This document shows, piece after piece, positions 44,846-52,900 of a stretch of 64,000 nucleotides of DNA (position 1 is the stretch's first letter; each line of letters starts with the position of its first letter). The stretch lies in NCBI GenBank assembly GCA_024998595.1, contig JACOEK010000001.1:930001-994000 (forward strand), written 5' to 3'. A model generated the notes under the pieces. It made no database searches, had not been told where the DNA came from, and saw only the letters and a program-made list of their open reading frames with translations. The stretch is from Nitrospira sp. (GTDB lineage Bacteria; Nitrospirota; Nitrospiria; Nitrospirales; Nitrospiraceae). Position numbers and translations under genes: made by a program.

Positions 44846-46162
44846 TTGCTGAAGGACAACGCGACATGGTTGACGCTGGCTATTTTTGTCTGTGGATCCA
44901 CGGTGTTATGGCTCACGGGGGTGACCAGCACCGGACATCTGGTGGACGATCTCGTCGCTGGGTATCTTTTGATGTGGGGATTGTACGCCTTTCTCTCAAA
45001 CCTCCCTCGCAAAGAGATTCGAGCGAGATTCGTCCTGATGACCTTGTCCGGGATCGCCGTGCTGGGGACGGCCGAATTATTGGGGGTGGTAGGGGTTCTC
45101 AATTACCAAACCCTCTTCGGTAGTCATGGCCGTGAATGGTTCGATCGTTCAGGGTATGTCCGTGATCCCGAGCTCGGCTACCGGCGTGAGGCGCATTACC
45201 GCGAACGAGGGTCCTTTGTGCGGGGCAACATCGGCGAAGCACTTTGTCTTCCTGCGAATCCTCCGGAACCGTTTGACCTCCGGTATGACCACCGGGGATT
45301 TCGAAACGATACAGATATGGACCGCGCGGACGTCGTGGTCATCGGTGATTCCTATGTCGAATCGCCCATGCTGCCCGGCGCCAGCCTTCTGACGACCGAA
45401 TTGAGCCATCGATTACAAACCTCCGTCGCGAATTTAGGGATCAGCGGGTATGGGCCGGAGCAGGAACTCGTCGTATTGAAGCGGTATGCGCTGGGTCTGC
45501 ACCCGAAGACAATTGTGTGGGTCTTCTTCGAAGGAAACGATCTGTATCAATTGGATCCCGAGGATCAGGAGTTGGCCGAGTCGCCTGATGTCGGGGCCGC
45601 GCATGATGAGTATTGGATGCGGTCACTGACGAGAAATCTTCTTCTCCGCTCTCGCACGGCGCTGCGGGGATGCGTGCCACATCCCGACTACTTGCGTCTT
45701 CGCGGTACGTTTCAGGATGCGGAAGGGAAGGAGACCGTGCTGTATTTTTGGGAGAGGCTCGCCCCATTGAAGCCCACGGATAGATTGCGCCTGGACCGGT
45801 TGCGATCGATTTTGGCCGAAGCGTATGACGTGAGCCGGCAACGAGGCATCAGACTTGTCGTGGCGTTTGCGCCCGTGAAGCACCGGGTTCATCAGGGCTT
45901 GGAAAACTTTGAGCCCCTGACAGAAGAGATGAGAGAATGGCCGCTCAATGATTTGCCCAACGAAGTCGAAGCCATGCTGAGCGCGCTCACGCCAGAAATC
46001 GAATTTATCGATTTGACTCTCCCGCTTCGCGAAGCCGCAGCACGGGGAGGGTTGACCTATCTTCCGGATGACACGCACTGGACAGCGGAGGGTCAGCGGG
46101 TGGCGGGGGAGGCCATCCATCACCTGCTTGCCGGCAGACCCACTCGCCTCGCCAAGCAGTGA
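44846..46162 (+). CDS. Membrane-anchored SGNH-hydrolase-like protein
   Basis: A 438-residue protein. The start is TTG 44846: GGGAGG lies seven bases upstream and an in-frame stop is immediately before it. Three membrane helices lie in the first ~85 residues. The outer part resembles SGNH/AlgX-type acyltransferase-like proteins: VVIGDSYVESPML (Ser nucleophile), LGISGYGPEQEL (Gly), FFEGNDLYQL (Asn) and PDDTHWTAEGQ (Asp-x-His). The catalytic set is complete. Such proteins acetylate or deacetylate polysaccharides outside the cell membrane. The divergent regulator and shared operator suggest regulated expression. Confidence 0.82.
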   Translation: MLKDNATWLTLAIFVCGSTVLWLTGVTSTGHLVDDLVAGYLLMWGLYAFLSNLPRKEIRARFVLMTLSGIAVLGTAELLGVVGVLNYQTLFGSHGREWFDRSGYVRDPELGYRREAHYRERGSFVRGNIGEALCLPANPPEPFDLRYDHRGFRNDTDMDRADVVVIGDSYVESPMLPGASLLTTELSHRLQTSVANLGISGYGPEQELVVLKRYALGLHPKTIVWVFFEGNDLYQLDPEDQELAESPDVGAAHDEYWMRSLTRNLLLRSRTALRGCVPHPDYLRLRGTFQDAEGKETVLYFWERLAPLKPTDRLRLDRLRSILAEAYDVSRQRGIRLVVAFAPVKHRVHQGLENFEPLTEEMREWPLNDLPNEVEAMLSALTPEIEFIDLTLPLREAAARGGLTYLPDDTHWTAEGQRVAGEAIHHLLAGRPTRLAKQ

Positions 46163-46169
46163 GGCCGTG

Positions 46170-46988
46170 CTATCGTGGAATCCTGTCGCCTGCTTCCAAC
46201 TGAAGATCTGCGAGCGCGTGGTAAAGGTCGGAATGCCGGAGTGTGTAGCCCAATTGTTCGAGCGCCTTGCGATTGCAGATTCGTTTGCCCGGTTGGCTAG
46301 GGGAGGTTTCTCGCGGACTCACCACGCCCCATTTGATCGACACTTCAGCGCAAATGTCGGCCCACCGGCGCGGATGCCCGTCGCTGATGTTGTAGACGTT
46401 CCCAGCCTGCCCCGTTCGCAGGGTGAGGAGGCAAAGCTGCGCCAGATCTTCAACATGAATCAAGTTCACGAGTTTATTCGTCGGGCCGACCCGCCCTTGC
46501 CGGATCCATTCCACCGGATTGCGATTCGGCCCATAAATACCGGCCACGCGGAGAATCATGGCACCATGTTGTGTCCGAAGATATTCCTCACCTTGGACCC
46601 GAGGGAGGCCGAGGTTGGCCGGGCTTGTCTCGTCAATCCAGGGGGGGAGGTTCATCTCAGGATCATCGCCTCGCTCGTAGGCCGATGTGCTGCCTAGAAC
46701 CACCAATCGACGGGAAGAATCGCAGTAGTGCTTCGCAAAAGACTGGACCGGCTCAAGAGGAACCGCCGGAAACGTCCAGATCAGGTCTGCCTCCAAGGGT
46801 AGAGCCGACCAGGTGGCCGGATCGTCCAGATCGAACTGGATGCGGGCGGGCTGGGCCACGTCACCGAGATGCTGCTCCGGCCGGCGGCTGCTGGCCAGGA
46901 TGGGCAGGCACTGTTCCTTGGCCAGCTTGTGAATCCAACGGCCCGTATAGCCGGTTCCGAGAATGACAATGGGGCGAGAGGCGGACAT
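46170..46988 (-). CDS. NAD(P)-dependent epimerase/dehydratase-like (SDR) protein
   Basis: A 272-residue extended-SDR-like protein. The N-terminus IVILGTGYTGRWIHKLA has a Gly-x-Gly-x-x-Gly nucleotide-binding loop. Later blocks are VLGSTSAYERGDD, LGLPRVQGEEYLRTQHG, ILRVAGIYGP and NLIHVEDLAQLCLLTL. The usual Tyr-x-x-x-Lys is not clear: the corresponding region reads RVQGEEYL, so activity is uncertain. It resembles YeeZ-type NAD(P)-binding proteins. No Shine-Dalgarno precedes it; TATGAT lies six bases before the ATG. It is divergent from the sensor kinase. Confidence 0.82.
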   Translation of the reverse strand: MSASRPIVILGTGYTGRWIHKLAKEQCLPILASSRRPEQHLGDVAQPARIQFDLDDPATWSALPLEADLIWTFPAVPLEPVQSFAKHYCDSSRRLVVLGSTSAYERGDDPEMNLPPWIDETSPANLGLPRVQGEEYLRTQHGAMILRVAGIYGPNRNPVEWIRQGRVGPTNKLVNLIHVEDLAQLCLLTLRTGQAGNVYNISDGHPRRWADICAEVSIKWGVVSPRETSPSQPGKRICNRKALEQLGYTLRHSDLYHALADLQLEAGDRIPR

Positions 46989-46994
46989 CCGCCC

Positions 46995-47000
46995 ATCATA
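46995..47000 (-). promoter_or_regulatory. -10 hexamer six bases before the SDR gene
   Basis: On the minus strand TATGAT is followed by GGGCGG and the ATG at 46988. There is no clear -35. The opposite strand has a similar element before 47089, so this 100-base gap may hold two leaderless promoters. Confidence 0.45.
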
Positions 47001-47073
47001 CCCGAACCGCCCGTTCGTTTGCTGCTGCCGGTTTGAGCCATTCTGGTTCTGGTCTCGGGGCAGAGACGCGTGC

Positions 47074-47079
47074 TAATAT
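47074..47079 (+). promoter_or_regulatory. -10 hexamer nine bases before the sensor kinase gene
   Basis: TAATAT ends nine bases before ATG 47089. No Shine-Dalgarno is present. A -35 is not obvious. Confidence 0.35.
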
Positions 47080-47088
47080 CCGGTCCCG

Positions 47089-48231
47089 ATGGCGCTTTTC
47101 CACGTACGGCAGCATGAGACGAGTGAGAAGATCGGCCGATCGACCGATGCCCAGGCGCAGCGGCGACAACGGATCCTGGTCGGTCTCGCCGGCCTATTGG
47201 CCTGTCTTTTTTTTGTGCTGGATCTTCAGCTGCCGCTGGGTTTGGCGAACGCCGTGCTCTATAGCGCTGTGGTGCTGCTATCTTCTGCCAGTCATTACCG
47301 ATGGTTGCCGATTGCCACTGCTACCGCCTGCTCATTGCTGACCATCATTGCCGCCCCATTCAGTCCACGGATTCCCAATCTTCCTCCGTGGTTTGAATGG
47401 GTTAATCACTTATTCAGTTTGTTCGGCGTGTGGGCTCCGGTGGCGTTTGTGTATCAGCGTCGTCGTACGGAACGACTGCTCGAGGAAATCAACGGGCGGC
47501 TTGAACAAGGGGTGGAAGCGCGCACGGCAGACCTGGCCGCCAGCCGCCTCGCGTTGGAGCGCAGCGAGGAACAGCTGCATTCGCTCACCGGCAGGATTCT
47601 CACGGCACAGGAAGAGGAGCGTCGGCGGATTGCGCAGGATCTGCACGATGATGTCAATCAGCGACTGGCGTTGCTCATGTTGGAACTCCAGGGCGTTGAC
47701 CGGCAGATAGGCGCGTCACCCGCGACAGCCCAGGACGGTGTGCGCAATGTGTTGAAAGGGCTGGAGGAGCTTTCTGACGACGTCCGGTATATGGCCTATC
47801 GCTTTCATCCCTCAATTCTCGATGACCTGGGGCTGAAGGCGGCCTTGCAGCGCCTCTTGGATGACTTCTCCGCTCGAACGGGCGTCAAAGCCTTGTTTGT
47901 CCATCAACCCCTCGACCACCAACTCGACAAAACCGCTTCAACGGCGCTGTATCGGGTCGTCCAGGAGAGTCTATCCAATATCGCGCGTCATGCGAAAGCG
48001 ACCCGGGTGGAAGTGGAAGTCACCATTGAAGAAGAGGGGGTGGTGGTGGTGGTGCGTGATGATGGCAAAGGGTTCGATCAACTGACGGTGGAGCGATGCG
48101 AGGGCGGGCTGGGCCTGTTGAATATGCGCGAGCGCCTGCTGTCCGTGCAGGGCACGTGCGAAGTCGAATCCTGCCCCGGTAAAGGAACGACGGTATCCAT
48201 GTACGTCCCACTTGTACGGGTGGCGACATGA
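47089..48231 (+). CDS. NarL/DesK-type membrane sensor histidine kinase
   Basis: A 380-residue kinase. About four membrane helices lie between residues 25 and 125, without a large outer loop, so the sensor is probably within the membrane. A coiled coil (125-175) leads to the HisKA_3 box RRRIAQDLHDDVNQRLALL, with phosphorylated His at residue 186. The ATPase part has TALYRVVQESLSNIARHAKA, VRDDGKGF and GGLGLLNMRERL. The response regulator gene overlaps its stop by four bases (ATGA), so they form a two-component system. The signal is unknown. Confidence 0.93.
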   Translation: MALFHVRQHETSEKIGRSTDAQAQRRQRILVGLAGLLACLFFVLDLQLPLGLANAVLYSAVVLLSSASHYRWLPIATATACSLLTIIAAPFSPRIPNLPPWFEWVNHLFSLFGVWAPVAFVYQRRRTERLLEEINGRLEQGVEARTADLAASRLALERSEEQLHSLTGRILTAQEEERRRIAQDLHDDVNQRLALLMLELQGVDRQIGASPATAQDGVRNVLKGLEELSDDVRYMAYRFHPSILDDLGLKAALQRLLDDFSARTGVKALFVHQPLDHQLDKTASTALYRVVQESLSNIARHAKATRVEVEVTIEEEGVVVVVRDDGKGFDQLTVERCEGGLGLLNMRERLLSVQGTCEVESCPGKGTTVSMYVPLVRVAT

Positions 48232-48872
48232 CGCTACCCCGTGTCTTGTTGGCAGACGACCACACCCTCGTTCTGGAAGGGTTTCGACGCTTGCTGGACG
48301 ATCAGTGCGAGCTGGTCGGCACGGTAGGCGACGGGCGAGCCTTGCTGGAGGCGGTGGCGCAGTTGAAGCCTGACATCGTCATTTTAGACATCTCGATGCC
48401 GGTGCTGAACGGAATCGATGCCGCCCGCGTGATGAAGGTCAAGTTTCCTCAGGTGAAAGTCGTGTTTATCACCATGCACGCCGATCCGGCCTATGTGCGG
48501 GCAGCGTTCGAGGCCGGCGCCTCTGCATACCTGCTCAAGCGTTGTGTGGGCGAGGAATTAGCCCAGGCGATCCGGGCCGTCCGGAGTGGCAACTTCTATG
48601 TAACGCCTCTCGTGACGAAGGACGTAGTGGAAAGCATGCTCCGCGGGGTTGACGGCGCGGCCCCGTCCGGCCCTGAACTCACCACCCGTCAACGCGAAGT
48701 GTTGCAGCTCCTCGCCGAAGGCCATACCGTCAAGGATATTGCCGGCACCCTCAAGATTTCGCCCCGCACCGTTGAGTTTCATAAAGGACAAATCATGGAG
48801 CAACTCAACCTCCACACTACCGTCGAACTCGTCAAATATGCTCTGGCGCAGGGCCTGACCAGTCAAACCTGA
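48228..48872 (+). CDS. NarL/FixJ-family response regulator
   Basis: A 214-residue regulator. Receiver: VLLADDHTLVLEGFRRLL, phospho-acceptor in DIVILDISMPVLNG, FITMHAD and the Lys in AYLLKRC. The LuxR-type helix-turn-helix is LTTRQREVLQLLAEGHTVKDIAGTLKISPRTVEFHKGQIMEQL. It is phosphorylated by the kinase encoded immediately upstream and binds DNA. A clear terminator follows at 48909-48938. Confidence 0.95.
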   Translation: MTLPRVLLADDHTLVLEGFRRLLDDQCELVGTVGDGRALLEAVAQLKPDIVILDISMPVLNGIDAARVMKVKFPQVKVVFITMHADPAYVRAAFEAGASAYLLKRCVGEELAQAIRAVRSGNFYVTPLVTKDVVESMLRGVDGAAPSGPELTTRQREVLQLLAEGHTVKDIAGTLKISPRTVEFHKGQIMEQLNLHTTVELVKYALAQGLTSQT

Positions 48873-48908
48873 TCCGCTTCCTGATTCTCCCCATCTCGGC
48901 TTCCTTTA

Positions 48909-48938
48909 ATACCAGCATTCAGGCTAGTATCTTTTTGG
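48909..48938 (+). terminator. Rho-independent terminator of the two-component operon
   Basis: ATACCAGC-ATTCAG-GCTAGTAT makes an eight-position stem with one mismatch, followed by CTTTTTGG. Position, 37 bases after the regulator stop, is right for an operon end. Confidence 0.6.
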
Positions 48939-49025
48939 CGCACTGCCTCGTTTTGTTACGCGTGTGGTTTACCCTTCACTTGCCTACTATGCGTCTTCCG
49001 TTTATACGCAGAGACTCGTAGGACT

Positions 49026-49457
49026 ATGAGAAAAAAGATTTCACGTCCCCGTGTGCTGATAGGTGATTCCTCCCGGTCCATGCTGGCGTTTCTCGAGATT
49101 CTCCTGGAATCTCACTTTGATGTCGTCGGGTCAGAAACTGAGGATGAAGCCTTGGTCCTGGCCGCAAAACGCCTTGCCCCTGAGTTGGTCATCCTGGATT
49201 TCTCCCTGGCATTTCTCGACGGCCTCTCGGTAGGCCGGCAGCTTCAGGAGGCTCTGCCGGACAGTAAGGTCGTGTTTTTTTCATCCCACGAAGATACGGC
49301 CTATGTGACGGCGGCCTTTGAGGTGGGGGCGATGGGGTATTTGGTCAAACACCGGACGGTGGATCCCGGCCATTATCTGCGCCGGGTATTGGACGGTGAA
49401 CGGGTCTGTTGTCCGGACGATTTGTACAAGCGGATAGGGCGCCCGAAGAAAAAATGA
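49026..49457 (+). CDS. Stand-alone receiver protein
   Basis: A 143-residue receiver domain with no output domain: VLIGDSSRSMLAFLEILLES, phospho-acceptor in ELVILDFSLAFLDGL, VVFFSSHEDTAYV and the Lys in GYLVKHR. The DD pair of the acid pocket is replaced by GDS, leaving a single acidic residue. AGGA precedes the ATG. It is related in sequence style to the NarL-type regulator upstream but lacks its DNA-binding half, so it probably acts through protein contact or as a phosphate sink. The CxxC protein gene follows after 48 bases. Confidence 0.88.
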   Translation: MRKKISRPRVLIGDSSRSMLAFLEILLESHFDVVGSETEDEALVLAAKRLAPELVILDFSLAFLDGLSVGRQLQEALPDSKVVFFSSHEDTAYVTAAFEVGAMGYLVKHRTVDPGHYLRRVLDGERVCCPDDLYKRIGRPKKK

Positions 49458-49505
49458 CGACCGCTTGGCCGCACGAAGTCAGATTCGCGCAAAAGGAGAC
49501 CGGCG

Positions 49506-49709
49506 ATGGTTCGAGTCGTACCGATGTGTGAGTTGTGCCGTCGGGTTCGTGACGACGGATTTTCCGTCAGGGGAACGAACAGTTGGGTCGATTTTCCCAG
49601 CTATCTGGCGCGGCATGTGGTGTCGCCGTCCCAGGTGCGGTTTTCGACCAACTACTGCAGTGAATGCCGCTTGTCGTACGACATCTTAAAAACCTATGGT
49701 GAACAATGA
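49506..49709 (+). CDS. Small protein with two Cys-x2-Cys motifs
   Basis: A 67-residue protein; AAAGGAGA precedes the ATG. MCELCRRVRDD near the N-terminus and YCSECRLSYDIL near the C-terminus form a four-Cys set about 45 residues apart, suggesting a zinc knuckle. The region between is Ser/Val-rich. It lies directly after the receiver gene and may be co-transcribed with it. I do not recognise the family. Confidence 0.65.
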   Translation: MVRVVPMCELCRRVRDDGFSVRGTNSWVDFPSYLARHVVSPSQVRFSTNYCSECRLSYDILKTYGEQ

Positions 49710-49897
49710 GAGCAGCCTGGCCCCTGAGTGTTCGCCATAGAATCGCGGCCGATCCTTACACGCTCACCTGAGTTGTCCCGGTCCTCACCGCGGTACCAGC
49801 CATCCCGTGGACGTTCCTACCGCCGGCGGCTTTGCTTTCCCGGCACCACGCCGTTCGTGGCGTTCCGACTCACATTCTCTGTCGGTAGCCGTTGTGT

Positions 49898-49903
49898 TAC
49901 CAT
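49898..49903 (+). promoter_or_regulatory. -10-like hexamer six bases before the lhr-type gene
   Basis: TACCAT is followed by CGCCCG and ATG 49910. It matches TATAAT at four positions, no -35 is clear, and there is no Shine-Dalgarno. It counts mainly as one more case of the repeated arrangement. Confidence 0.3.
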
Positions 49904-49909
49904 CGCCCG

Positions 49910-52900
49910 ATGACGCCGACTCTGCCGTTTCATCCCATCATTGCGGAATGGTTCACCACGAAATTTACCGTTGCGACGGACGTGCAACTGCAGGCCTGGC
50001 CTGAGATTCAGTCCGGGCGTGATCTGCTGATTTCCGCTCCGACCGGGTCTGGAAAGACCCTGGCTGCGTTTCTTTCCTGTCTGGACCGGCTGTTTCAGCA
50101 GGCGCTGCGCTGCGATCTGCGGGACGAAACACAGATCCTCTACGTCTCTCCTCTCAAAGCGCTCAGCAATGACGTCCAAAAAAATCTCCAACAACCGCTT
50201 CTCGAGATCGGCCAGGCGGCTCTGGCAGCCGGACTGCTGTTGCCCGACCTGCGGGTGGTCGTACGGACCGGGGACACACCGATGACCGAGCGGCAGCAGA
50301 TGCTTCGGCGTCCGCCACATATTCTGATTACCACGCCCGAATCCCTGTTCATTTTGCTGACCGCCGAAAAAAGCCGTGCAATGCTGAAGACGGTGCGTAC
50401 GGTCATTGTTGATGAGGTGCATGCCGTCGCTCCGAACAAGCGCGGCGCGCATCTGGCCTTGTCCTTGGAGCGCGTAGCGGAGCTGACCGGTGGTGGCGTC
50501 CAACGAATCGGTCTTTCTGCCACACAACGTCCGATTGAGCGTATGGCACATTTTTTGGTGGGCAACCGGTCGTCGTCTCCATTGAAGCAGGACGCGGATC
50601 CAACGGGCGGACGTCCGATGGCGCAGGACAAAGTGCCGACAAGGAACGACGTGGCCATCATCGATGTCGGCCATCGTCGCGATATGGATCTGGCTGTCGA
50701 GGTGCCGAAGGACGAACTCGGGCCCGTGGCGACGAATGCAATCTGGAGCGATGTATACGATCGGGTTGCCGCGCTGGTCGAAGCGCATCGCTCCACGCTG
50801 GTGTTCGTCAATACGCGGCGCCTAGCCGAGCGGGTCTCGCACTACCTGGAGGAGCGGCTGCGCCATCTTGGGGAAGACGTCGTTGCGGCCCACCATGGGA
50901 GCCTGTCGCGTGAAATTCGTCTTTCCGCGGAAGACCGGTTGAAGACCGGAGCCGTGCGAGTGGTGGTGGCGACGGCCTCCTTGGAACTCGGGATCGATGT
51001 CGGGACGGTTGATCTCGTCTGCCAGATCGGATCGCCCCGCTCCATCGCGACCTGTTTGCAGCGTGTCGGTCGTGCCGGCCACTGGATTCATGCGATCCCG
51101 AAAGGCCGCCTCTTTGCCACCACGCGGGATGAGTTGATGGAATGTGCCGCGTTGATCCGGGCGATCAGAGCCGGTGTGCTGGACCACATCGAGGTACCGC
51201 CAGCCCCGCTTGATGTCCTGGCGCAACAAATCGTGGCGGCGGCTGCGACCCGGGCCTGGGACGAGACGGAGCTATATGAGTTGTGCCGCCGGGCCATGCC
51301 CTTTCGCGATCTGACCCGTGAGACCTTCGAGGAGGTGCTCGAAATGCTCGCCGACGGCTATGCGACCAGTCGAGGCCGGGGACGAGCCTATCTTCATCAC
51401 GACCGCATCAACCATCAGATCCGGGGGCGTCGCGGAGCCAGACTGGCCGCTATCACCTCCGGCGGCGCGATCCCCGATACCGCCAACTACGCAGTCATTG
51501 CCGAACCGGACGGCACGGTTGTGGGATCGGTCGATGAGGACTTCGCCGTCGAGAGTCTGGCAGGAGACATCATCCTCTTGGGCAATACGTCCTGGCGCAT
51601 CAGGGGCGTCGAAACCGGCAAGATGCGTGTCGAGGATGCGCAAGGCGCTCCGCCGACCATTCCGTTCTGGCGTGGCGAAGCGCCGGCGCGCACGGCGGAT
51701 TTGTCCGCAGAAGTCGCGCGTCTCAGAGCCGATCTCGACCAGCGTCTCGATCCTGATCAACCGGCACCTACTCCCTCCGCGCTCCCGGTGCAGTGGCTCA
51801 AGCAGGAATGTGGTCTCGATCAGCGGGGGGCGGAACAGGCCGTTGAATATATCTTGGTTGGGAAGGCGGTCCTGGGGGTGGTTCCGACGCAACAGAGGAT
51901 CGTAGCGGAACGATTTTTCGATGAGAGCGGGGGCATGCAGTTGGTCATCCATGCCCCGTTCGGAGGCCGGGTAAACCGGGCCTGGGGGCTGGCGTTGCGG
52001 AAACGCTTTTGCGTGACCTTCGATTTTGAACTGCAAGCTGCCGCGACCGATGAAGGCATCGTCCTGTCGTTGGGAGAAAAACACAGTTTTCCGCTCGATA
52101 CGGTCTTCGCCTTTCTGCACGTCACCACCTTGCGGGAAGTTCTGACGCAGGCCGTGCTCCAGGCGCCGATGTTCATGACGCGCTGGCGATGGAATGCGTC
52201 GCGAGCCCTGGCGCTACTCCGGTTTGCCGGTGGAAAGCGGGTGCCGCCCCAGATTCAGCGCATGCGCGCCGAGGATCTCCTCGCCGCCGTGTTCCCGGAC
52301 GCGATCGCCTGTCAGGATAATTTTCAAGGTGAGCGGACGGTGCGTCAGATTCCTGAGCATCCGTTGGCACAAGAAACGATCCGAGATTGTCTGACGGAGG
52401 CGATGGACATTGACGGGTTATCGGCGGTGCTGAATAACATCGAGTCCGGCTCGATCACCTGTGTCGCCGTGGATACGCCGATGCCCTCCGCCTTCTGCCA
52501 CGAAATTTTAAACGCCAATCCCTATGCGTACCTCGACGATGCGCCACTTGAAGAACGCCGGGCGCGAGCCGTGGACATGCGGCGCACGCTCCCGCCTGCA
52601 TTGGCGGGTGAGATGGGCGCGTTGGACCAGTCGGCGATCGATCAGGTCAGGGAGGAATCCTGGCCCGACGTGCGTGATGCGGAGGAACTGCACGATGCGC
52701 TGTTGACGCTCGGCTGGGTGCCCAGTGCGTGCATGCCGGGGTGGGATCTACTTATGCCGACGCTCGCGGCCGCCAGCCGGGTGGCGACGCTGTGGCAGGG
52801 GGACAACAAGCAAGGGTGGTTGGCTGCGGAGAACCATCATTACGGCAGCGTACTGTGTCCGGATGCCCGGATCGATCCGGAAACGGCACCGATGGTCCCG

